Below are positions 1 to 9,782 of a DNA stretch of 57,032 nucleotides, one piece after another (positions within the stretch are counted from its first letter, which is position 1; each line of letters begins with the position of its first letter). Made by a program: the position numbers and the translations under genes. Under the pieces are notes generated by a model. That model had not been told where the DNA came from. It was given only the letters and a program-made list of their open reading frames with translations, and searched no databases. Source of the DNA: Carex sylvatica (lineage: Eukaryota; Streptophyta; Magnoliopsida; Poales; Cyperaceae); contig CAXKVR010000226.1 in assembly GCA_964058845.1 (NCBI GenBank), positions 1-57,032 on the forward strand. Reading direction: 5' to 3'.

Positions 1-2755
1 CTCATGCGTTGACCTTGCCATCAGCATTCCATAAACCTACATGAAGACTCCAACATTATTTAAAACCCACAATATGAAGAAATAAAACCCACAGAAAAAT
101 GAACAAAAATGCTGTTCAAAAAATTTACATTGTGATAGAAAGTATGATTTTGTTGGCCTCCAAGGTCGCTATCACCTCTGTGGATGTTACTATCTGGCAT
201 TGTTTTAGTCACAGTCTGCACATTAACATCAACATTTTAGTTATTCCACTTCCAGGTAGGAAAAGGAACCTAATTCCCTGAAGAAAACTTAGCAGCATTA
301 CTAAAGACCAGTAAAATTTTTTAAGAAATTTGAGGATTTACTTTGAAAACTGCAGGTTCATTCATATCATTCCAGATTCCATCAACACCATTTGATACAA
401 AGTCTTTAACAAGTTGTGCCCACCATGAACGAGTCTTTTCTTGTGTGTAGTCAGGGAAAACACAAGGCCCAGGCCATACATCGCCTTGGAAAAAGTAAAC
501 AACAAATAAAAAAGAGAAAAAACCAGTACAATAATTTTATCCTGATAAACACTTTATCTATTGATCTGACAAAATGTACGGAATTTGATTAGAGCATACC
601 AACAAAAGGGGTTCCGTCAGACTTTTGGACCCATACATCATTTTTTGAGCCACTTTCATATACAAAATAACCATCTTCCTTTTTTATCCCTGGGTCAAGC
701 ATCCATATTGCTTTGAAACCAATGGAATGGAGTTCATCCACCATGGACTTTGGATCAGGGAATGTCTCCTGTAAAAAATGAACAAATATGTAGTGAAAGA
801 AAACAAATAACAGCACATCATAGTCAAATTAACCATTAGAAATCAATTTCATAACATTCTAAATTAGTTTAGATAAACTGTTTATGCAAACCTCTCAACA
901 AAGCACTCACCTTGTCAAAGGTAAAGCATTTAAATCCATCCATATAGTCAATGTCCATCCATATAACATCACATGGAATCTTCTTCTCCCGAAATGTTCT
1001 TGCCACCTGTGTGATAGGACCATCAAAATACAATTTGAAAAGGCACAAAAACATGACTGGCAAGTAAATCAAGATCTCTGCAAAATATTTAAGAAGTGCT
1101 AGCTTTCTCATCTTGCAGAAAGGAATCATTAATCAAAGTTACAGGAATGGGAAATAATTTAGCATGAGGAAAGAATCAGTAAATGTTACAATGAGCCTAT
1201 AGTACCTCAAGTACTCTTTCAGCAGACATATAACTCCATCTACATTGCTGGTAGCCCAGACACCATTTTGGAGGCATAAACACAGTACCTGCAATTCCAT
1301 GGTAATCCCAGTATGTCATAAACAGTCAATTGGAGGTCAAATAGGCGAAACTGTAACATCCAAAGCACATATGGACTAAATATATAACAAAAACAGCTTA
1401 GAAGTGGAGTGAGAATAGATAGGTAATTAACCAATTGCACGGGAAAGCGACATCAACACTTCATTAGGAGACCCAAAAGGACCAAAAGTAACCACAGGGT
1501 AAGAATCTGCTGATATAATTCGTATAATACATTCTTCTCTCAGGTCAACCTGTTGACAAACAAACCATATAACAAAATTTAAGAAAAAAAAATGCAAAAA
1601 AGAAGTAACAAAAAAAAAAACAAAGATTTTTGCGGTAAAATACTAAAATTAGTATACCTCACAACGCCTACTGGTATCGGCTAGAATACCAAATGCCTTC
1701 CCATCCGGCAGTACAGCTAGAACCCAAGAATGTGATTGATACAGAGATGTAGTCCCAGGGCCAAAGCCCCATGCGTCTGTGTTCCATGTAAATATCTAAT
1801 ACATTTATCCAAGGTAAAGGATTAACTCGAGCGGGCGTTCAGAGGAAGATTTACAAAAGTAATAGATCTGAGGTGCTCTCGAACTTTAAATAGTGCTCTT
1901 CTTCTAATGCATGATACGTGCTCGATCAAATGCTTGAAAGAACCAACTAGAAAATCATGATTAATCATCACAAATAATTAAAAAAATCGTAATAAGAATG
2001 TTCGTGCACCAAACACAAACCCAAAAACGAAAATCAGCGCATACCAAAAAAAAAGGGGGATAATATGCATTTACCGTAGAAGTTGACCATTTCTTATTTC
2101 AAAAAATCCAAAAACGTGAGGTTAGATAACATAGAGAAGCGTACCCGCTTTCCAGTCCTCTCAAGTGGCCCGCTAGCTTCTCCAGTCCCATAGAAAGATG
2201 TTCCATGAGGAAACTATTAAATACATAAATCATAAAAGCACAATTGATCAAACTCAATTAAGTAGTATTCTTGTAACAGAGCACAGCACGTATACATCAT
2301 TAAGTTGAGACGATCTTTTATTATACCTTGATCTCCACCTTCTGTTGCCCGTAACCGCACTCGAAACGAGGGACAAACTCCGGCACCTGAAAACTAACAG
2401 CTTTGATCAGAATCTCCCTGAGGTTTTGATCAGCGAAGGAGAGGCTAGGATACGCCTTGGCGCGGTGATCCTCTGTGCAATCGAATCTGAAGACCCCCTC
2501 TTCTAGTATAGGCTGGAACACCATTTGCCCGGATGACATAGTATCTGACGTGGCAGCAGGAGCTCGATCCATGTCGGAGAGCGATCGGAGAGGGGTAGAG
2601 CTCAGGAAGGCACCGGCACCGGCACGGAAGAGAAGTCTTGTTTGGATTAACGGCCAATGGAGAGGACTCAGAGGAGTCGGAGAAGAAGAGATGGCAAGGA
2701 GTGGGAGTGGGAGTGGGAAACACGAGACGGGTCGAATGCTTGATGAGAAATACAT
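1..2755 (-). CDS. HGL1: GH31 alpha-glucosidase, HGL1-like (N-terminal part, runs off window)
   Basis: Glycoside hydrolase family 31 enzyme, closest in memory to the plant heteroglycan glucosidase HGL1, which removes terminal alpha-linked glucose from oligo- or polysaccharides. Ten exons are readable on the minus strand: 2327-2755, 2145-2213, 1658-1795, 1432-1549, 1206-1288, 911-1006, 600-768, 342-484, 129-215 and 1-36 (continues outside). All have GT-AG borders and keep frame, giving 456 residues. Visible GH31 marks are FYGTGE, WMDIDYMDG and the nucleophile segment DGIWNDMNEP (Asp near residue 407). The first ATG (2755) adds about 60 Ser/Pro/Leu-rich residues with almost no acidic ones, like an organelle transit peptide. 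Internal ATGs at 2572 and 2539 are alternative starts, so localisation is uncertain. The catalytic acid/base and C-terminal half lie beyond the left edge. Family call is firm; the HGL1 assignment rests on recalled similarity. Confidence 0.9.
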
Positions 2756-2759
2756 ATTT

Positions 2760-3141
2760 AATGTTCTCCACGTTTCGTATTTTTTTTATTTTATTTTTTT
2801 ATGTTGAGAAATGTTAGTTTTCTTTTTGCAAAATTCGCAGGCAACCCCAAAGTCTGTTGCAGTGCAATACCTGACCGTACAGAATGAGATCTGAATCGTC
2901 CATTTATAATATGACGCGAACCACAAAATGGATCCAAGTCTTCGGCATACCCTCCTTGCAAGACTTAAATTTACTTTCTTAAACTTTCTTTTGTTCATAT
3001 TTTTAAGCTTATCTAAATTTTTAAGGAACCATTCTATATGACTTAAGTATATAAGTTTCCCTAAGAAAGTTAAATATCTACTTTCTTAATCTGTTTTTTC
3101 GAACACCTCTTTCTTAATAAAGCTTAAAACTTAATCTTAAT
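2760..3141. other. Promoter-side intergenic DNA of the GH31 gene
   Basis: No coding sequence seen. The stretch holds the presumed promoter and 5' UTR of the minus-strand GH31 gene, then AT-rich sequence with repeated CTTAA words that grades into the next mobile element. Confidence 0.5.
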
Positions 3142-4441
3142 GGGCCGTTCGGCAACAAAGAATTAAGCCTCCTTAAGACTTAATTCGCTTTATTTAGCTT
3201 CCTTAATCACTTAATCCTACTGAACACCAGTTTCTTAGCGCGGATTAAGAACACCTCATTTAGAGACTTAACACTACCGGAGCGGGGGGGGGGGGGGGGG
3301 GGGGGGGGTGCTGCCCATGCCCGGACTGCCCGTGCCCCAGCCTCGGGATAAGCGGGTAAACAGGTACACGGGTAGGGGTATAAAACAGGCAGGGCACGTC
3401 TTTTCGAGAAAAAACCCGACCATACCCGGACCGGTTTACCTGTACCCGTATACCTCCGTGCCTGTACCCATATACCCATGTATCCGTACCCGTACCCATT
3501 TTTTTTAATTTCAAATTTTTCAAATTTTTCCCTCCCTCCCGGCGGGTTCAAACAAAATCGGGCCCAGACCGATCAAATCAAACCGGACCGTTTTTTATTT
3601 TATTGTTTTAAAGTTTCTGATTTAATTATATTTTTTATTTATATTTTATTTAACCTATTAAAAATAAATTAACGTTTAGAAAATATATTATTAATTTAAA
3701 ATAAACGTTTAGAAAATATATTATCAATTTAAAATATAAACTAAAAATTTCGAGATATAAATAAATTATGAAACTATATAATTAAAATGAGAATTTAAAA
3801 ATAAAATAAAATAATTTGTGTAAAGAAATAAATAAATACATTTGTACTTAACTGAATAAATATACAAATTTTTGCATGAATATTTTTTATATATAAGTTA
3901 CAAATTTTATTTATTTATATACATTATTTGATATTGAACTATTCTGATTTTAAAAGTCGAATTATAAATACGTAATAATATTCATACAACACTGTAAAAA
4001 AAAAACATAAAAAAACGGACCGGACCAGCCCCTACCCGGACTGTCAGGCCCCTACTCGGACCGCCCGGCCCCCTACCCGAACCGCCCTGCCCCTCAAGGG
4101 TACAACGGGCACGAGTATAATACGGGCAGGGCACAATTTAAAAAAGAAAACCCGTGATGCCCGGCCCATGGTACCCGTCTACCCGTGATACCCGTGCTCG
4201 ATCCCTATCCGTGTCCGTGCCCGGTATGCCCTGCCCGTCTTGCCCCTACCCGAGAGCAAACCTCTATCTCATTTAGCTTCCTTTTGCCCGAATCTTAATC
4301 ATCTACCTGAACTTTAAGACACCCATACTCCTTCCTTTAGCTTTCTTAGTTTCTACCCACAGATTAAGACAACTGAATATTAATTCCTTAGCACTCCTTA
4401 AGCTCTTAATTTTTTTACTCTTAATTCTTTGTGCCGAATAA
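3142..4441. mobile_element. Outer DNA transposon interrupted by a nested hAT-like element
   Basis: The left end reads GGGCCGTTCGGCAACAAAG and the right end is nearly its reverse complement (CTTTGTGCCGAATAAC), each adjoining CTTAATTC words. This gives imperfect terminal inverted repeats of about 25 bp. The interior (3142-3261 and 4267-4441) is a CTTAA-rich low-complexity sequence with no coding capacity. It is split by the element at 3262-4266. Superfamily is unresolved: the termini resemble PIF/Harbinger (GGGCC...) and some hAT derivatives. Confidence 0.55.
3262..4266. mobile_element. Non-autonomous hAT-like element with CCCGTACCC-rich ends
   Basis: It runs from AGAGACTTAAC to GCAAACCTCTA, flanked by CCTCATTT (3254-3261) and TCTCATTT (4267-4274). 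That is a 7/8 match to an 8-bp target duplication, the size typical of hAT elements. Both subterminal regions are dense in short GTACCCG/CCGGGTA words; the centre is AT-rich with no gene. The same kind of subterminal sequence borders the larger hAT relic at 41418-44597, so this looks like an internally deleted relative. The apparent Gly/Pro/Tyr-rich reading frames here are translations of the GTACCC repeats and not genes. A G homopolymer lies at about 3286-3308. Confidence 0.6.
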
Positions 4442-4616
4442 CTCCACTAAGCTTGTCAAACACCCTCAATATTCTAAAGACACCTGACCGAATTGATTTT
4501 GATTGACTATTCATTCTGTCAGGTACATTAGAGTAACTCCCTCGGACAAGCAAAAGCAAGTAGGCATCGAAGTACATGTGTTTCCATTGGCCGGAAATTA
4601 GAAACCAGGAGAAATG

Positions 4617-5226
4617 CCGAAATTTTTATTAATAGAAAATATATTAAATAAATATTGAAATTGTAGAACGTTTTTAAGTTAAAGATATAGAAAAAACGTA
4701 ATGAAAAATCACTGTCTCTCAACATTATGGATTATCACGGTCAACATTAACGCTTAATTAATCACCATTCATTCTAACTGAATCGCGCAAGAAAAAAAAC
4801 GGAAAAAAAAACCCTGGCCGTTACTATCTATCACGGCCAGAGACAGAAAAAAAAGGGCTGGCCGTGATAGTCCATCACGGCCAGAGGTGAAAAAAGAAGG
4901 ATCTTTTATTTATTTTCGGGCTTGCCGTTACTGTTTATCACGGACATTTTTTTTTTTGTGCCTGGCAATTCCAATCTATCACAGACAGGATTTTTTTTTC
5001 TCTGGCCTTTCCAATCTATCGCGAACGGGTTTTTTTTTCTGATTTTTTTTATAGTTCAGTTAGAATGGTTAATCTTGTTAATTAAGTGCTAACTCTGACC
5101 GTGATAATCTATAATGGCCAGAGATCGTTATTTTCCATCACGTTTTTTCTATTTATTGATAAAAATTAAAAGCGTTCTCTAATCTCGATATTTATTTAAT
5201 ATATTTCCTATTAATAAAAATTTTGG
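4617..5226. mobile_element. Foldback MULE-like MITE, 610 bp, 10-bp target duplication
   Basis: The flanks AGGAGAAATG at 4607-4616 and 5227-5236 are identical 10-bp direct repeats. The element begins CCGAAATTTTTATTAATAG and ends CTATTAATAAAAATTTTGG, and most of its length folds into one hairpin. The centre carries repeated TATCACGGCCAG / CTGGCCGTGATAG words separated by A or T runs. There is no coding sequence. Long terminal inverted repeats with a 9-11 bp target duplication fit the Mutator-like superfamily. Its terminal motif matches that of the large element at 20494-26950. Confidence 0.75.
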
Positions 5227-5519
5227 AGGAGAAATGAGCAAGTACGCATCAAAGTATGAAACCGCATCTCTGTATGCAACGGACTCAGTCACTAGTCAGT
5301 ACTCAGTACTGTACAAATGTGTCTCAATGCATGGCGCCTACAGGCATCTAATTGCTTGCTAAATATTTTCTGAAATTGAGTTTTGATTAGTGTCAAAAGG
5401 ACGCTCTTCATTTATGGGGTTGTGTGTTTAAAAATTGATTTCATTTTTTTATAAATATTAAAATAAAAAAATTACCCTCATTCTCCCTACAAAATTATAT
5501 GTATCAATTTCTAATGGAT

Positions 5520-5945
5520 GACTACTGACCAGTGTTATAAAAAACGACAGTTTAGTCCAACTAATTGACCAATTAGTCATTGACGGTGATTAAACTATTA
5601 TGAATTGTCCAGCTTCTGTTTATATAATTAATTAGTTGGTAATTTTTATTATTCTTTTTTCTATATTTATCTGTTATATGTACTATACTTTGTATTGTCT
5701 TATTTGAGTTTTTCTAAATAATAATTTCATAAAATTTTATTAATTAACAATTAAACTAAATTAAATAAGTTTATTTGATAAGTTTAATGATTTAAATTAA
5801 TTAGTTTTAATAAGAACAAGTATATGCACATAACTTTAGTGAAAATCCAAAATTATCTTCAAAATTATAATTAATTGGCCACATACTAATTAATCATTTA
5901 ATGGTACTTTATCCATCCGACAACCACATACCGTTATTTACAACA
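5520..5945. repeat. Fragment related to the right arm of the 9783-11999 element
   Basis: AT-rich sequence containing ATTTATTTGATAAGTTT, ACTAATTAATCA and GCCACATACTAATTAATCA. The same words appear in the same order at about 11840-11985. It is therefore a second, partial copy of that inverted-repeat family. The copy ends about where the next element starts (5954). Nothing coding is seen here or in 5237-5519, which is AT-rich. Confidence 0.5.
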
Positions 5946-5953
5946 CCACTATT

Positions 5954-7506
5954 GCGGACATTTTTATTAAAACCCTAAAAAAGAAAAAAATTTACAAAAG
6001 TGCCCTCGGATTCAGATTTTTTTTTCAAAACTGCCCCAACCGTCCGTCCTATGGGTGGTCCACACTCCAAGCAGACCGCCCAGAGCAGGGGCAATCCACT
6101 AGGGACCTGGGCGCCCCTTCTGCTGGGCGGTCCTCTAATTTTTTTTTTGAGATCTTAATATTTTCATTTAAATAATTTTAGTTTTTTTTTCTAGGATGTA
6201 TGCCTAAAAAATAAGACATTTGATATATTTATGAGTGATGTCGTAACTCTTTATAACTTTGATTTGATTTGTCAGTTGAATATCACAAGTCTAAAGATAA
6301 CACTAATTAAGGACTTGGTCTTAATTCTTAAATTTTCAAGCTCTGACAGCTTTTTGATATTTCAAAAAATTTGATTAAATGATGTCTTGGAGCTTTGATC
6401 TTCTTATCTTTATTTCTGGTACTAAAAAGTAGTTTAGAGCTATTAAAATATGTTCAAACTCAAATTAGATCTCTGTCCATACACAAAGCACCCTAGACTG
6501 ACCTCTGGTAAGATACCAAGTCCAAACTCAGCAGCCAAGCACTAAGCAAAGGACGCTAATATAGTGCAATGCACTAAAAACATTAAATTTGACCTCTACT
6601 GGTAAATCACCAAGTCTGGACTGATACAGGGACCAAACTGCAAAAGTGATTACACCAGCATATAGAGTATTAAAAAATACACAGAATTGACACAAATTTT
6701 AATTTATTTGGATTTTTTTTACAATTAGTTATGAATTTCTAAAGTTCAGATTTAAAAAAAAATTAAACAGCCATAACTTTGGCTAAGAAAGTTGGATTTG
6801 CGCGTATGACCACTTTTCGGAAAGGGGAGGACGAGATGATCTGGATCATGAGAGAAAAATATATCATTTAGTGCCTCAAAAATTCAGTTTAAATTTTTTA
6901 TCAACGGTAGACATGCAATTATTGGTATTTTGTTTAGTCAAAAGTCTAAGAAATTATTCAAGAATTATCCATATAATTATTTTAAAATGCATTTACTATT
7001 TATTGTGTGCATTTGCTTATTCAAGCAAATGGTATATGTTGATAATAATTAAATAATTCAATTATTCTCTAAAAAAAATAAAGTTGACATCATTGATGCA
7101 ATCTAACCATATTTCCTTATGTATTGAATAAAATAAATTATTAAGAATCAATGCTAAATCCTTAATTAGTGTTATCTTTAGACTTGTGATATCCAACTGA
7201 CAAATCAAAATTACAAAGAGTTATGATATCACTCATAAATATATATTTGTCTTATTTTTTGGCATACACCATAAACAAAAAACTAAAATTATTTAAATAA
7301 AATTATTAAGATCTATAAAAAAAAAAATAGAGGACCCTCCAGCAGAGAGGCGGTCAGGTCTCTAGTGGACCACCCCTGTTTCGGGTGGTCTGCTAGGAGT
7401 GTGGACCGTCTATAGGACGGGCGGTTGGAGCAGTTTAAAAAAAATATATGAATTCGGAGGTACTTTTGTAAAAATCTTTTTTTTAAGAGTTTTAATAAAA
7501 ATGTCC
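5954..7506. mobile_element. Long-TIR Mutator-like element, 1.55 kb, non-coding
   Basis: The arms at about 5956-6335 and 7140-7506 are reverse complements over roughly 360 bp with scattered mismatches. The ends read GGACATTTTTATTAAAAC and GTTTTAATAAAAATGTCC. Flanking ACCACTATT (5945-5953) and ACCACTACT (7507-7515) agree at 8 of 9 positions, as expected for a Mutator-type 9-bp duplication. The outer arms include a GC-rich stretch around GGGTGGTCCAC / CTGGGCGGTCC. The roughly 800-bp centre is AT-rich with no transposase reading frame, so the element is non-autonomous. Confidence 0.7.
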
Positions 7507-7515
7507 ACCACTACT

Positions 7516-7904
7516 TACTAGACATATAATATATATATATTTGCAAATAAGGATGCGATCCCATGTTTCCATGTTTACAGGGACTTCACAAGGATAGAGG
7601 GCTGTGATTCCCTATCCCACCTCTTTTGGAGATATAATTATATTATAATTATATTATAAAAACTATTATTTTAATTCTCCAATCTAGATATAAATGTTAT
7701 GATTTAGGATAATTATAATTTTGTCCACCTATCCATTCCTCATTTATCCTCCAACTAACTAACTTTCTATTTAAACTATAACTACTATTTTTAACAATAT
7801 TTATTTCTTTCCTCTTTCTCTCTTTCTCTTCCACCTCTATTTTTTTCTATCACATCCATCTTCTTCTCCCATCTCCCATCTCTCATCTCCCTCTCTCACC
7901 TCCC
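7516..7904. other. AT-rich intergenic DNA with a CT-rich tract
   Basis: No gene seen. Contains an (AT)n run near 7530-7541 and a polypyrimidine stretch at about 7805-7910 (TTTCTCTCTTTCTC and similar). Confidence 0.4.
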
Positions 7905-8660
7905 TCTAAAAATGTGTAAAATATGAATGAATGATGTGTCCAGTTTTTATATTTGTAATTGCACGACGAGAATGAATACTTTCTCGATAAGAGATGAATA
8001 CTTGTGCAACGGACAACTCAAAAATATGTCATCATGGATCTCATTTGAAAGGTAATATTATGTAGAAAATATTTGTGGTTTTAGATTTGCAAAATTCCTC
8101 ACCGATCGTTAGAAATATTGATTAGATTGAATAGAGAGAAAAAAACCACTTCTAAAAAAGTGTAAAAGATGGATGAGTGATGTGTCGAATTTTTATATTT
8201 GCACTTGCACGACGAAGATGAATACTTTCTCGATAAGGAATGAATACTTGTGCATCGGACAACTCGAAAGTATGTCATCATAGATCTCATTTAAAATATA
8301 AGACTATGTAAAAAATATTCATGATTTTAGATTTGTAAAATTTCTCACCGATTGTCAGAAAATATTGATTAGATTGAATGGAGAAAATACTCCACCTCTA
8401 AAAATGTGTAAAATATGGATAAATGATGTGTCCAATTTTTATATTTGCAGTTGCACGATGATGATGAATATTTTCTCGATAGGGGATGAATACTTGTGCA
8501 ACAGACAACTCAAAAGTATGTAATCATGAATCTCATTTGAAAGATAAAATTATGTAAAAAATATTCGTGATTTTAAATTTGCAAAATTCCTCACCGATCG
8601 TAAGAAATATTGATTAGATTAAACGGAGAAAAAAAAATTCACCTCTAAAAACGTATCCAG
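7905..8660. repeat. Tandem repeat, about 245-bp unit, three copies plus a stub
   Basis: Units begin near 7905, 8146 and 8391 with CTCTAAAAATGTGTAAA-like sequence. Each contains in order GATGTGTCCA, TTGCACGACGA, TTTCTCGATA, GGATGAATACTTGTGCA, TCATTTGAAAG and CCTCACCGATCGT. A short fourth start (CACCTCTAAAAACGT) lies at about 8640. The copies differ by point changes and small indels. No open reading frame spans the units. Confidence 0.8.
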
Positions 8661-9367
8661 TTTTTGTTTAAAAAAATACTTAATATATTAGGAATGAATA
8701 CTTGATATGTTATATAAGAATATTTGATGTGTTATAATGAATACTTGCGCGTCAGATGTAAATTTTTTCAAATATTAGGTGGTCCTCAAATAGTAAGTGG
8801 TCTCCTAGGTAGTTAGTAGTTATTGAAGTAGTTAATGACTGAAAGATAAATGAGAGATTATTACGAGAGATAGCTAGTTGCTCCCTATGATTTAATAAAA
8901 ATTAAGGTTGTATTTCGGTCTCCTTCTATTTATATGGCTTAAACCTCTTTATTTTACAAACAAGTTAATAAAAAATCTAAAGCCTGAAAATAAAAAAGCA
9001 TATTTGAAACGCCGCATGCTACGTAATCAGGGTTTTTTATTTTTTATTTTTTATAATATGTCTGATTATCATCTTGTTTTTAACTATGTTCGTATTGGTC
9101 GAAATGTCATTGCAAAAAATATATTTAAGCTCGATAAAATATATGTTCGAATGAAAAACTAATTGAAAATTAACCTAAAAAAATAAATTCAGAAATTTAG
9201 TATAGACTAGAAGTGTCACAAGGATTAGATTTCAACAAGCTAGATTAAATTCAGAAATTTTAATGGTCTTCAAAAATTAAATTCCTAAATTAACACAAAT
9301 CTAATAAGAAAAGTTCTTAGGACTAAATTTCTAATATTTTCGGCTTCACTACAATATTGTCTAATCA
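8661..9367. other. AT-rich intergenic DNA, no gene recognised
   Basis: Contains an 84-codon open frame at 8908-9162 with no recognisable domain and no splice partners. It is Lys/Asn/Phe-rich, as expected for random AT-rich DNA, and I do not call it a gene. Confidence 0.4.
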
Positions 9368-9377
9368 ATTTACTTAA

Positions 9378-9756
9378 GAGTAGGTTAAAATATATTATTG
9401 GTTTTGTGCCGCATCATGCTCTAACATTGTTATCTCTATTTTCAAAACTTAAACAGTCGATTCAAACCGCTCAATATGATTTTCATATTAAAATGTGATT
9501 GGATACAAAATTTTATATATTTTTGCTATTTTAAAAATAGATACAAAATCATTATTTTTAGAAGATTCTAGACCATTCAAAAAGTGATTTTGTACTTCTC
9601 TAAACAATTAGTAAAAATATTATAAAAATTATAAAATTTGTATTCCACGCACATTTTAGTATGAAAATTATGTTGAATGGTTTAACTTTGAAAATAGAGA
9701 CAACGATATTGGAGCATGATGGGGCACAAAACTAATGAGGTATTTTAATCCTACCC
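9378..9756. mobile_element. Foldback MITE, 379 bp, perfect 10-bp target duplication
   Basis: ATTTACTTAA occurs immediately on both sides (9368-9377 and 9757-9766). The element starts GAGTAGGTTAAAATA and ends TATTTTAATCCTACCC. The two halves are largely reverse complements: GTGCCGCATCATGCTC on the left matches GAGCATGATGGGGCAC on the right. Non-coding. The duplication length and full-length hairpin suggest a Mutator-like MITE, but the termini differ from the CCGAAATTTTT family. Confidence 0.75.
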
Positions 9757-9782
9757 ATTTACTTAAACTAAATTCATGTTGA

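Noticed and set aside
2475..2807. 110-codon plus-strand frame
   Set aside because: Antisense shadow of GH31 exon 1, which has family similarity and proper splice borders.
3207..3551. Gly/Tyr/Pro-rich open frames (also 41427-41675 and 44398-44670)
   Set aside because: These are translations of GTACCCG-type repeats in hAT-like termini; open on both strands, no splice signals, no conserved domain.
7905..8660. Regular repeats considered as a CRISPR-like array
   Set aside because: Units are about 245 bp, contiguous and similar throughout, with no short repeat/unique spacer pattern, and the genome is a plant nuclear one.
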